Shown in pieces: positions 1 to 8,793 of a DNA stretch of 45,644 nucleotides; within the stretch, counting starts at the first letter, position 1; every line of letters starts with the position of its first letter. The stretch comes from Acidobacteriota bacterium (GTDB lineage: Bacteria; Acidobacteriota; Vicinamibacteria; Vicinamibacterales; JACPPN01). The stretch covers positions 1 to 45,644 of the forward strand of contig JACPPN010000141.1 in assembly GCA_016190995.1 (NCBI GenBank). The letters run 5' to 3'. The notes beneath the pieces were generated by a model, which was not told the origin of the DNA, made no database searches, and saw only the letters and a list, made by a program, of their open reading frames with translations. The position numbers were made by a program, and so were the translations under genes.

Positions 1-662
1 TCCCACCTGTTCATCGCGAGCGCCGCGTCCAGGAGGCGCTTTTCCTCTTCACGCGAGATGCGCCGATCGCGAACGGTCTCTCCCTTGCGGCTCAATCGAA
101 CGCCGAACCGATGGAAGGGTGACTTGTCGATGAGCGACGGGCGTTGTGCCTGGCCCCAGTGAATCGCGGCACGCAGGACCGCGAGCACGCGATGAAGCGT
201 CGACATCTCAACGCGTCGGGCATAGTCCGTCGTTTTGAATCGGTTGACGATGTCCGGATCCTCCAGCATTTTGATCGGAAGATCGCCGAAGTACTGTTTC
301 AGTACCTTGATGTGGCCGGCCACCGTGACGGCGCTCCGAATACCCGACGGCTTGACGTGGCGCTCGAAGTAGGCGTCGAGAAATCCCGCGACGTGCTGGA
401 TGTCGGTCGCCGCCCGTTTGGTCTCGGGCGTGGTTCGCGGGTCTCGACCTGCCTTGATCTCGCCGATGAACAGCCGCTCCCAGTCGCGCGCCTGTTCCAT
501 GGATTCGATCGGGCGCTGCTTTCCCGGATCCATTCGCGGCACCGCGAACTCGTTGACTTGCATCCGATATCGAACGCCGCGGTGCGTGACGTCGAACCAC
601 AGGTGCTCGAGGCATCGGCGTCCGTTTCGACACGATCCGCGGCATCGTCGTCTGATAGCCAT
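1..662 (-). CDS. Tyrosine recombinase/integrase, N-terminal part (runs off window start)
   Basis: Manual reverse-strand translation from ATG at 662: MAIRRRCRGSCRNGRRCLEHLWFDVTHRG...AGFLDAYFERHVKPSG...LHRVLAVLRAAIHWGQAQRPSLIDKSPFHRFGVRLSRKGETVRDRRISREEEKRLLDAALAMNRW. Typical core-binding domain leading into catalytic domain; no stop before the window edge, so absent from the ORF track. Confidence 0.85.
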   Translation of the reverse strand, partial: MAIRRRCRGSCRNGRRCLEHLWFDVTHRGVRYRMQVNEFAVPRMDPGKQRPIESMEQARDWERLFIGEIKAGRDPRTTPETKRAATDIQHVAGFLDAYFERHVKPSGIRSAVTVAGHIKVLKQYFGDLPIKMLEDPDIVNRFKTTDYARRVEMSTLHRVLAVLRAAIHWGQAQRPSLIDKSPFHRFGVRLSRKGETVRDRRISREEEKRLLDAALAMNRW

Positions 663-702
663 GGGTTCCCTCTTTCGTCGGCGAGTGGTGCAAGCGTTGT
701 TC

Positions 703-972
703 CTACGTGACCCGCGTCGGCGCGCCGCGCGCGATCCAGTCGAGCACGTCGCGCGGGTAGAACCGTCTTCCCCTGACGCCGAACCGTTGTGAGGTTAACA
801 GGCCGCGCAAGTACGCGCGGCGAACAGTCTCCTCATGGCAGCCTATGAACGCCGCGACTTCCATCGCGGTGAGCAGACGATTCGGCAGTTCGCCGTACAT
901 CCGTGCGGGTGGCATCGGCGACTGTTCTTCGCTTTTGGTGTGCAACGACTCGGTGAAGGCGCTCCGCTTCAT
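703..972 (-). CDS. Excisionase/MerR-like helix-turn-helix DNA-binding protein
   Basis: MKRSAFTESLH...LLTAMEVAAFIGCHEETVRRAYLRGLLTSQRFGVRGRRFYPRDVLDWIARG: HTH_17/excisionase pattern, directly upstream of the integrase on the same strand. Confidence 0.7.
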   Translation of the reverse strand: MKRSAFTESLHTKSEEQSPMPPARMYGELPNRLLTAMEVAAFIGCHEETVRRAYLRGLLTSQRFGVRGRRFYPRDVLDWIARGAPTRVT

Positions 973-1492
973 GGCTCCCTCCAGACGAAACAGGTTGACT
1001 GCGAATGGACGAGTGGCGGTCGGTGGCGGATGTTCGGCACCGACCGCCGCGCTCGCGTCGTCCCTCAGTCGCTGTCGTCCGAGGTAACCCCGAACGCGTC
1101 GCAAGACTGGGTGTGGGACCGTCGGCGCGCTCGTGGATGTGCAGGAGCGCCTCGGACATCCCACGCGAGGGCTCGCAGCGGCATCTCCTGAGGAGATGGC
1201 GTGGGTTGCCCATACCAGAGGGGCCGGCCCATCTCGGCGCTACCTCGATGACGTCCAGTTGCCTCAGATTGCCTCGTGCGGTCCCACCGCCGTCGCTCGC
1301 CCACGACCGTACGGAAGCGCCAGCGCGTGTCAACGCTTCCCTCGCACGCTCGGCGCCTTCGGCGGCGTTGACACGCGCCGACGCTTCCGTCTCGTTGCTC
1401 TTATCGAGCGACGGCCACGTCCGCCGACTATCGAAGCAGATTGCGTTTATCCACCTCTGGATGTAGTTATCAGTGTCTGATATATTAATCAT

Positions 1493-1705
1493 ATGCACGA
1501 TGGGAGTGGGCGGCGCGTGTTCGGGATCGACAATGCCCATCCAGTCCGGCTGACACGCGGACCCGCCAGCCGATCGTCCTCCGTATGCGATCACGTGCAT
1601 CGTGGTGAGCTAGTGCGGCATTATTCGCATCGCGATGCGGACTCTCTGATCGACGATTTCTGGCGAGAAGTCGAGGCCATCTTGAAGAAGGAAGGCATCG
1701 AATGA
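1493..1705 (+). CDS. TumE-like (DUF6516) toxin, short or N-terminally truncated
   Basis: RRVFGIDNAHPVR...DHVHRGELVRHYSHRDADSLIDDFWREVEAILKKEG resembles the DUF6516/TumE C-terminal half; ATGA overlap with the following HTH gene. Confidence 0.55.
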   Translation: MHDGSGRRVFGIDNAHPVRLTRGPASRSSSVCDHVHRGELVRHYSHRDADSLIDDFWREVEAILKKEGIE

Positions 1706-2067
1706 GGAAGACGTTGAAGGTCGGGATTGCGCCGCGCGAGGCGATCGCCCGTTACACCCGCGATGTCGTGGCGGGCCGCCGGCGACGCGCGGCCGACGAT
1801 CCTGACATTTGGTTTACCTCGGTCGAGAGCTTCGCCAAGATTCTGTCCGAGCGGAACCGCGGGCTGTTGGCGCTCATCGCCGAACGGCGACCCGATTCGA
1901 TCGACGCGCTGGCGACGGCAAGCGGGCGCGCGAAGAGCAACCTCTCACGCACGCTGCACGCGATGGAACGCTACGGCCTGGTCCGGCTGGAGAAAAGCAA
2001 AGGCCGCAAGCTCAGGCCCATTGTGACGTTCGAGACGGTCGAATTGAAGCTGACGGTCGCCGCGTAA
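1702..2067 (+). CDS. TumA-like HTH antitoxin (COG4190-type predicted transcriptional regulator)
   Basis: SVESFAKILSERNRGLLALIAERRPDSIDALATASGRAKSNLSRTLHAMERYGLVRLEKSKGRKLRPIVTFETVELKL; winged-HTH; overlaps the upstream toxin. Confidence 0.65.
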   Translation: MRKTLKVGIAPREAIARYTRDVVAGRRRRAADDPDIWFTSVESFAKILSERNRGLLALIAERRPDSIDALATASGRAKSNLSRTLHAMERYGLVRLEKSKGRKLRPIVTFETVELKLTVAA

Positions 2068-2159
2068 CACCAACGCGCCTGTGAGCGTTTCCCCAGGGTT
2101 AATCAGCGTCAGCTTTATTCCTGAGGTCACGGATCTCGGCGGCGCCGGGATGGGAAGCA

Positions 2160-2275
2160 ATGGGCTCGAGACGGAGCTTCAGACGCCGTTGCCGAGGCGG
2201 ACAAAACGACGGGTGGAGTTGACGGAAGCGGGGCGTCTCTTTCTGAGATCGGCCCATCGTGATGAGGTGGGTTGA
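2160..2275 (+). pseudogene. LysR-family regulator HTH relic
   Basis: LETELQTPLPRRTKRRVELTEAGRLFLRSAH matches the conserved LysR wHTH segment; no start region or effector domain. Confidence 0.6.
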
Positions 2276-2542
2276 CTGACAAAAGGCAGCGGTTCATTGC
2301 TTGAATGTCGGGGACCCCTGCGCCCCGCCAAGCGCGTCGCTTGGGGAGGCCCGTACGCGCCGCGCCGCGCGGTGTCGCTTCCCGCTGCCTCTGCTCGCCG
2401 ACCGCCCGCAGTTGGCGGCGGCGCTCCCAGACGCCGGTCCGTGCCTTCCGCAGCTCCTCGTCCATGTAGCTCGGCCGCCCTTGGCACGATCGGCTCGATT
2501 TGACTTACTACCCACTAGCCGTGTAGCATGTAACGGTAGCCG

Positions 2543-2833
2543 GTGATCCAGTCCTTTGCCGATGAGACCACTTCCGACTTGTTCCGCGAACGGAATACTC
2601 GCGCGGCTCGTCGAATTCAGCGCGACATCTGGCGAACCGCACAACGGAAGCTCAAGGCGCTCGACGCAGCTGCGCGACTTGATGACGTGAAGATTCCAGC
2701 GGGTAATCGACTCGAACAATTGAAGGGCGACCAAGCGGGTCGGTACAGCATTCGAATCAATGATCAATACCGGGTCACGTTCCGGTGGGAGCAGGGACAT
2801 GCCTACGAAGTCCGCGTCGAAGACTATCATTAG
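2543..2833 (+). CDS. higB: HigB/RelE-superfamily toxin
   Basis: KLKALDAAARLDDVKIPAGNRLEQLKGDQAGRYSIRINDQYRVTFRWEQGHAYEVRVEDYH: HigB 'killer protein' signature; GTG start; overlaps higA. Confidence 0.9.
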   Translation: MIQSFADETTSDLFRERNTRAARRIQRDIWRTAQRKLKALDAAARLDDVKIPAGNRLEQLKGDQAGRYSIRINDQYRVTFRWEQGHAYEVRVEDYH

Positions 2834-3104
2834 GGATCCGAGTTGGTTTGGTCCGGCGATCCCTCCCGGCGAGATCCTGCTCGAAGAGTTTCTGAAGCCG
2901 ATGGGCATGGCGCAGGTCGACGCCGCCCGCCGCCTTGGGATCTCGCTGAACCGCCTGAACGAGATCGTGCTCGGCAAGCGCAGCATCACAGCGGACACTG
3001 CCTTGCGCCTCGCGCGCTTGTTGAAGACGTCTCCGCAGTTCTGGATGCGGCTGCAAGCGGACTGGGATCTGCATCGCGCGATCGAGGCGCGGAAAGCCTC
3101 TTGA
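2799..3104 (+). CDS. higA: HigA antitoxin, XRE-type HTH
   Basis: IPPGEILLEEFLKPMGMAQVDAARRLGISLNRLNEIVLGKRSITADTALRLARLLKTSPQFWMRLQADWDL. Confidence 0.92.
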   Translation: MPTKSASKTIIRDPSWFGPAIPPGEILLEEFLKPMGMAQVDAARRLGISLNRLNEIVLGKRSITADTALRLARLLKTSPQFWMRLQADWDLHRAIEARKAS

Positions 3105-3169
3105 GACGTCGCGCCACCAGCTCTGCCGTGACTGACAACTGACGGACAATCGGTAGCGGCTAGAGCGAA

Positions 3170-3353
3170 TCGTCGTAGCGGGTCTCCGCGTGACGCACGT
3201 GGGCGGCGACCGTCACCTGCACCACATCCTCGTCGAGGCGCTTGGCGGCCGCCGACGTCCCACGCGGCCGCTGTACTTTTGGCAGGCGTGCGTGGTGATC
3301 CGTTCCGAACGATCGGGCGGGCAGCCGGAGTAGAGCTGGCGGATGAGGGCCGC
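3170..3353 (-). pseudogene. DUF2293 gene fragment, diverged partial copy of 7155-7337
   Basis: Near-identical nucleotide stretch (cgtcgtagcgggtctccgcgtgacgc...gggcagccggrgtagagctggc) with a 1-nt deletion (gccgacgtcc versus gccgaacgtcc) that breaks the frame. Confidence 0.8.
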
Positions 3354-3384
3354 TGCAGGAGGCCTTTGCAGCGCGAGGCGGAGC

Positions 3385-3570
3385 AGTGCCCCTGGCTCAA
3401 GCCGATGGTCGACTCCGGTGAGATCTTTCACCCGCTGCGATGGATACCCGCCGATGCCTACCAACTCCTGACGGACCTGCCACGCCTCGAAGCGGCGGGC
3501 GTGATCGTCCGCGTGCCTGGCACCTGGCGCGCCAGTCGCCCTCCCCGCCCTCAGGTGAGCGCCACGTCGG
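3385..3570 (+). pseudogene. SNF2-family helicase N-terminal/associated-domain fragment
   Basis: REAEQCPWLKPMVDSGEIFHPLRWIPADAYQLLTDLPRLEAAGVIVRVPGTWRASRPPRPQVSATSG resembles the segment preceding the helicase core in bacterial SNF2 proteins. Confidence 0.55.
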
Positions 3571-3609
3571 GGCCAAGACACCCTCTGGCCGGACGTACGT
3601 CCGCAACGG

Positions 3610-3690
3610 ATGGAGAAGGGCGAAGGCCGCAAGCTCAGGCCGGTGGTGACGTTCGAGCAGGTCGAATTGAGACTGACGTTGGCGGCGTGA
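3610..3690 (+). pseudogene. TumA-like antitoxin C-terminal fragment (second copy)
   Basis: MEKGEGRKLRPVVTFEQVELRLTLAA* versus LEKSKGRKLRPIVTFETVELKLTVAA* at 1990-2067. Confidence 0.75.
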
Positions 3691-4104
3691 GGATCGGCGT
3701 CACCCTTTGCGCCACCGCGCTGAATACCGCTCCCTGAACATCACCACGTGCTCTGACTCGATCTCATCCCTCTCGATGATCTCAATCGTGTAGGCGGTCG
3801 GCCTTCCCGTCTCTTGGGCGGCCCACGCACGCGCGTAGGCATCCAGGACAAACCGCTCAACCCGATCCCTCTGCCGCGAAGATCGGGTCGGACGGAGAGA
3901 CTCGAGATGCTGCCTTCAATGCGGCCGAGCCGCTGCGACTCGATCGCATCGAGCACATCTCCACGGGCCCGAATGCTGGAGCGTTCGCCGTGCCCGATCC
4001 GGACGCCTTCGAGCTCGTCGTCTCGTCTTCCGCCTTGATCCGTAGTCAGCTGCGACGATCCGGACGCAGTCTCACGTCGCGCACGGGCTAACCTCCGTCA
4101 CCAC

Positions 4105-4245
4105 TCACGACGGCGTCCGGAAGTTCGCTAGGCCGGGCCACTCGGCAGGCCGCTTGGTCAGAAACGCCTCGATCCCTTCGGCGCATCCTCCAGCAGCAGG
4201 TTGCAGGCCGTGCTGTCGCGCACGAAGGCCGCAGCTGAGGGCCCG
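4105..4245 (-). pseudogene. Enoyl-CoA hydratase C-terminal relic with frameshift
   Basis: FVRDSTACNLLLEDA in one frame continues as EGIEAFLTKRPAEWPGLANF in another; crotonase C-terminal pattern. Confidence 0.4.
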
Positions 4246-4246
4246 T

Positions 4247-5845
4247 CTACGGCCTGCTGACGTACACGGGTTGGTGTGTGAGGCGCAGCATGAATCGGCC
4301 GTTCGAGGTAGAAACCGTCTTGCGCATTGGCTGCATCTGACGGATCCCCGTGATGACCCCTTCCAGCGTTGCCGAGGGAACGCCCACGTCCAGTTGCACG
4401 TCCAATCCCGGCTCACCGTCCTCAGGCAAGAGGGCGGCTTGCGGGTCGCGCCAGGCTATCCACACGCCGCCGCCAGGTTTCGTAACCCGATAGACTCTCG
4501 CCTTTCCATCGGACATCTTGACCCGCTCGATCGCCCGATAGCCGGTGAGATGACCCATAAGCTGTTGGATGGCGTAGAAGAGCGGGTAGCGCTCCTGCAC
4601 CTGACCCGTAAAAGGGGCAAGCTTCAGAGCTCCCCCCCAGGCCGAGATCCCGGCGCCTGCCCGAAAAGCCTTGCTGGTGGCAAAAGGCAGATCACTGGTG
4701 AACGAGAGATTGATGACGGTAATCCCCTGTTCGGCGGCGATCACGGTGCGCTGCACGTGGTCGGACGCGACGAAACCGCGCGTCCACGCCAGGGTCGCGG
4801 CATCTCCATTCACGAGCTTCGTGAAGTAGGCCGCGAGGCGGCAGCGATCGGCCTCGGTCGCGGGAGCGGCAATGACACCGAGCGAGCTGCCTGTGCAAGA
4901 GGTGGCGGTGCCCCATCCGATGTATGAAGTGGGCGTGGTATCGCTGACGATCACGGGCTTCGAGTAGCCCCGCTGTGAGGTCTCGTATCGGAGCCAGCGC
5001 ACCACATGTTCGATCTCGTACGGGTCCCCGAGGTTGTGGATGTTCAGCACGTCAAACCGCTCGGGATGGTCCAGGACGGCGCGCATGTCGGCGAGGCCGT
5101 GGTGCGTGTCGACACGCCGAGTGCGCGCCCACACGCTGTCGTATTGCGCGGGGCTGGTCACGTTCATGTCCACCGGCGTGAGGAGAAACGCGGCGTGCGC
5201 GATCAGCACGCGATCCGATGCCTGGTGCGCCGCTTCGTACGCCAGTCGCAGTGCTTCGAGATAGTCGGCCACCGGCTCGGGCTCGTAGCTGGAAAACTCG
5301 CTGCCGATCTCGACATGACGAACCGGCCATCTGAGGCCGGGCATGTCGGCGACGCCGTCCCCGTCGTAGCGCTCGACGACGGCGCGCACCCAGCGCTGAA
5401 AGTGCCCCTGGTACTGCGGCTTGGGGCTCGCATTCGTCACCTTGAGCAGCCTCACGTCCTTGGAGCCCCAGGTGCTGTGCGGCTTCAGCGCTACGGTGAG
5501 CTCAGTGAAGCCGTGCTTCTGATACTCGCGCACGAAGAGATCGAGCTTCGAGAAGTCGATTAGCAGGTTGGGGCCTTTCTGCATCGCGCCCCAGTCGGTC
5601 ACCTCGCCGAGCAGCTTCATGGCCGGCATGCCAGTCTCGGCGAAGGTGCGGGCCATGGACACGACGAAGTGCGCAGTGTTGACGATCGCGTACTCGAGTC
5701 CAACAGCAAGGCCGCCTGCCGGAGGAAATCGGCCTGCCTGCTGGCTTGACGCTACCGCGGGCACGAGAAGGACAAGCAGCACAACGACGCATCGACTTCG
5801 GCGACCACTTGCAGTCATTGGACCTCGCATGTTTCGGCGATCCAT
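4247..5845 (-). CDS. Secreted glycoside hydrolase-like (TIM-barrel) protein
   Basis: 532 aa; signal peptide CVVVLLVLLVPAVASSQQ; FAETGMPAMKLLGEVTDWGAMQ, RHVEIGSEFSSYEPEPVADYLEALRLAYEAAHQ, FDVLNIHNLGD suggest a GH39/GHL-like fold. Confidence 0.65.
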   Translation of the reverse strand: MDRRNMRGPMTASGRRSRCVVVLLVLLVPAVASSQQAGRFPPAGGLAVGLEYAIVNTAHFVVSMARTFAETGMPAMKLLGEVTDWGAMQKGPNLLIDFSKLDLFVREYQKHGFTELTVALKPHSTWGSKDVRLLKVTNASPKPQYQGHFQRWVRAVVERYDGDGVADMPGLRWPVRHVEIGSEFSSYEPEPVADYLEALRLAYEAAHQASDRVLIAHAAFLLTPVDMNVTSPAQYDSVWARTRRVDTHHGLADMRAVLDHPERFDVLNIHNLGDPYEIEHVVRWLRYETSQRGYSKPVIVSDTTPTSYIGWGTATSCTGSSLGVIAAPATEADRCRLAAYFTKLVNGDAATLAWTRGFVASDHVQRTVIAAEQGITVINLSFTSDLPFATSKAFRAGAGISAWGGALKLAPFTGQVQERYPLFYAIQQLMGHLTGYRAIERVKMSDGKARVYRVTKPGGGVWIAWRDPQAALLPEDGEPGLDVQLDVGVPSATLEGVITGIRQMQPMRKTVSTSNGRFMLRLTHQPVYVSRP

Positions 5846-6093
5846 ACTGTGGCATCAGGCACCACGAGCTGCCAACCCGAGATTTCCGCGTCGAGCTGAT
5901 CCGCCGGCACGACGCGGATGACGAGTCTCCAGGCAGGCGCCGTGCAGCGCTCGGCCTTCAGCCAACTCACTTCCATTCCCAGCCGCTCCGACATGACGGC
6001 CCAGCCGATCGTCAAACTCACTCCCCCTTCTGTGCCGAGCACAAGCGCATCGGCGAGGAGACCAGCGCGACCCATACTGAGGTGCGGCGAAGC

Positions 6094-6254
6094 GTGCTGA
6101 TAACGAGACGCACCCTTCTGGTGAACTACCTCTTCTATCTGCTCTACGCCATTATCGGGATGGAGATCCTGCTCGAGGCGATGGGAGCCAACGGAGCGGC
6201 GGGATTAAGCAGTTCATGTTGATGCTCTCGTACGTGATCGCGCTGTTCGCGTAA
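6094..6254 (+). pseudogene. YggT-like membrane protein relic with frameshift
   Basis: VLITRRTLLVNYLFYLLYAIIGMEILLEAMGANGAAG (frameshift) KQFMLMLSYVIALFA*. Confidence 0.4.
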
Positions 6255-6311
6255 GCGATTCTGCACATCGCCGTCCACGGACTGCTTCGCGTGATCGACG
6301 ACCTCCCTCAC

Positions 6312-6340
6312 TTGACATGGCCAAGTATCTTGGCTACACT
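6312..6340 (+). promoter_or_regulatory. Candidate sigma70 promoter with operator palindrome in the spacer
   Basis: TTGACA (6312-6317), 17-bp spacer, TACACT (6335-6340); spacer contains GCCAAG-tat-CTTGGC (6320-6334). Confidence 0.6.
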
Positions 6341-6347
6341 GTTGCCA

Positions 6348-6590
6348 ATGAAACGGGTCAAAATCGGCGAGTTTCGCGACCGGGCGAGCGAACTCATTCA
6401 GCGCGCGGCCAGTGGAGAGACGGTGGTCATCCTCAACCGCGATCGTGAGGTCGCGAAGATCGTGCCCATCACAACGAAGACTGACCGAGCCGGTGGCCTG
6501 GTCGGCTGCCTCGCCGGCACCGCGGAAGTCCGGGGCGACATCGAGTTGCCGATCGCATCCCCCGACGCCTGGTTCCGGGACCTTTCGTGA
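6348..6590 (+). CDS. Phd/YefM-family antitoxin
   Basis: MKRVKIGEFRDRASELIQRAASGETVVILNRDREVAKIVPI. Confidence 0.9.
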   Translation: MKRVKIGEFRDRASELIQRAASGETVVILNRDREVAKIVPITTKTDRAGGLVGCLAGTAEVRGDIELPIASPDAWFRDLS

Positions 6591-6994
6591 AGTACGTGCT
6601 GGACACACAGGCGTGGCTCTGGTCTGTACTCGATCATCCTCGTCTGGGCCGTCGCGCCCGCGCGGCGTTGGGCGCGCTCCCCGCGCAGGAGCGCATCGGG
6701 ATCGCCGCGATCTCCCTGAAGGAAGCCGCGTGGCACCTCGCCCACGGGAGGGTCGTGGTCGACAAGGGTTTCGGACCGTGGCCGTTGTGGTTGCGCACAG
6801 CGGCGGCGTCGCCGCACCTCGAAGTGCTTCCCCTCACGGTCGATGTGGCGATCGAATCGGAGCAACTGGGCGACGCGTTCCCGCCCGATCCGGCCGACCG
6901 GCTCATTGCGGCCACCGCGCGCGTCCACGACCTGACGCTCATCACCTCCGATCGGCCGATCCGGAAGAGCGGCGTCGTGCGCACGCTATGGTAG
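6587..6994 (+). CDS. PIN-domain toxin (VapC-like)
   Basis: MKYVLDTQAWLWSVLDHPRLG...IGIAAISLKEAAWHLAHGR...FPPDPADRLIAATARVHDLTLITSDRPIRKS; GTG start overlaps antitoxin stop. Confidence 0.9.
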   Translation: MKYVLDTQAWLWSVLDHPRLGRRARAALGALPAQERIGIAAISLKEAAWHLAHGRVVVDKGFGPWPLWLRTAAASPHLEVLPLTVDVAIESEQLGDAFPPDPADRLIAATARVHDLTLITSDRPIRKSGVVRTLW

Positions 6995-7063
6995 CCGGCG
7001 CCTGACGCTCGTTGCGACCCAACATCATTGCTCGTCCCTGCGTGACGTGCGTGGCCCTCGTAG

Positions 7064-7759
7064 CTATGCTTTGCGCCACCGCGCCATCACGCGGTCGACC
7101 TGCTCGCGGACGCGATCGCGCGCGTCCAAGCGCTCGACGCCGCGCGCCAAGAGCTCGTCGTAGCGGGTCTCCGCGTGACGCATGTGGGCGGCGACCGCCA
7201 CCTGCACCACATCCTGGTCGAGACGCTTGGCGGCCGCCGAACGTCCCACGCGGCCGCTGTATTTCTGGCAGGCGTGCGTGGCGATCCGTTCCGGACGATC
7301 GGGCGGGCAGCCGGGGTAGAGCTGGCGAATGCGGGCCGCGAAGCGCGTGACGAAGTCAGCATCCAGTTCGGCGCGCCGTTCGGCCTCGCGCTCGCGGCGC
7401 CTCGCCCGCGCCTCGGCGTCATTCAGGCATTCGGCTTCGGCGCGCTCGAGCGCCGGTTCTTCAACCAGCAATCCCTGGCGCTCGTACTGCTTGCGCGCAC
7501 GACTCCACTTGAGCACCACGGCCGCCAGCCGGGAATGCCTCCGAGCGCGCCGCGTGAGCGCCGCGTCCCCCGAAGGCAGAAAGACGAGGTGGTCGAGATC
7601 TCCACAGGTGAGGCAGAGGGCCCCGCGATCGCCGGCAAGAAAGATCATGGCGCGCCGGCCGAGATCCTCGCCACATTCGTCGCAGCGCGAGTCCCGGGTC
7701 GAGATGAACACACGCAGGTCGCGAGAGGTGCGATCGAGGGCGACGCCGACAATCGACAT
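7064..7759 (-). CDS. DUF2293 domain-containing protein
   Basis: CDECGEDLG...LCLTCGDLDHLVFLPSGDAALTRRARRHS...RQLYPGCPPDRPERIATHACQKYSGRVGRSAAAKRLDQDVVQVAVAAHMRHAETRYDELL. Confidence 0.85.
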   Translation of the reverse strand: MSIVGVALDRTSRDLRVFISTRDSRCDECGEDLGRRAMIFLAGDRGALCLTCGDLDHLVFLPSGDAALTRRARRHSRLAAVVLKWSRARKQYERQGLLVEEPALERAEAECLNDAEARARRREREAERRAELDADFVTRFAARIRQLYPGCPPDRPERIATHACQKYSGRVGRSAAAKRLDQDVVQVAVAAHMRHAETRYDELLARGVERLDARDRVREQVDRVMARWRKA

Positions 7760-7878
7760 GTCAAACGTCCTGTGGCGTGAACGCTATGACATGGAAGGCG
7801 GCAGTGCGAGCACGTCGCGGCGGTGACCGGCGGCCGTGAACACCGGAACCAACAAGACCTCGCAAAATCGTGTTCGCC

Positions 7879-8007
7879 TCAGCGATGGTTCGATACGACG
7901 GATCCAGTCCACTGCTCGTATGCTCGTTTAGAGGCAGCGTGGTGGGCCTGGCGTCGGTCGAGCAGGGACACGAGGGCGCCCGTGTCGAGGAGCAGCTCAC
8001 CGGCCAC
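7879..8007 (-). pseudogene. Truncated PIN-domain toxin
   Basis: VAGELLLDTGALVSLLDRRQAHHAASKRAYEQWTGSVVSNHR*: PIN N-terminus ends after about 42 aa; overlaps the RHH antitoxin stop. Confidence 0.65.
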
Positions 8008-8251
8008 GTCGGAGGCTCTCAAGGATGTAGTGGCGATGCCGCGTCGCCAGGTCGGGCACGCCTGAATCCAGCGAACCAATCAGGTGCCGAGCGCGATCGG
8101 CTGGCGTCGATCTTGTCTGCTCATCGGCGCGAAGAAACGCCTGCAGAGCCAGTCGGACGATCTCGGAGTTCTTCCGTTGGAACCGGCGCGAAGCGCGTCG
8201 CAACGCGCGGCCCAGCTCGGCCGGCAAGCGGACGGTGAGTTGTTCTTGCAC
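7997..8251 (-). CDS. Ribbon-helix-helix antitoxin
   Basis: MQEQLTVRLPAELGRALRRASRRFQRKNSEIVRLALQAFL. Confidence 0.8.
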   Translation of the reverse strand: MQEQLTVRLPAELGRALRRASRRFQRKNSEIVRLALQAFLRADEQTRSTPADRARHLIGSLDSGVPDLATRHRHYILESLRRGR

Positions 8252-8793
8252 GACTCCTCCTGCATGACATTGTAATGCAATGAGGTCGAACGCGCCAGAG
8301 GGCTGGCGCGTTCGACTGAGCTCACAGTCCGGACTTCGAGGTGAAAAGCCGATGTCACCGGCCGTTGCCCAATTCCGCTAAGATTCGCGCAGTGAGGTGC
8401 GTACGTCGGCGCCGTTCCGGTGCGCAACCGCAGGGTTGCTCGGGATTCACATGAACCGTGCGGCCGGCTGCGCGCTCCGGCGCCATCAAGCGCAGCCGCA
8501 GTGACTCACCTCGTTCGAAAAAGTCAGTCGCTCAATCTCATTCGCCTCTCCCGCGTCCTTCGAATCCTGCGGTTTCACGCACACGACCTGAGGCTGGTGC
8601 CTTCCTTGACCACGTACGTGCGCTGGGGGAAGGGCCCGAAGATGCGGCTTCGCTTCACAAAGAATGCCGATCCGAAGCTCGAGGAAGCGTACAGCAGGCA
8701 CTACGTGTGGCCGGGCAAGGGTTCGTTTTGCCCCTCGGGTCTCGGCCGCCCCACAGGGTGAAACGGGACAGCTGGATCCGTAGAAAGGAAGGG

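Noticed and set aside
2294-3400. 368-aa minus-strand ORF spanning the HigBA locus
   Set aside because: Antisense to convincing HigB/HigA proteins and crosses relic DNA.
3741-3956. Possible GNAT-like motif (VRPDLRGRGIG) on minus strand
   Set aside because: Short isolated resemblance; an alternative frame (RFVLDAYARAWAAQETGRPTAYTIEIIERDEIESEHVVMF) looks more protein-like but I cannot assign it to a family.
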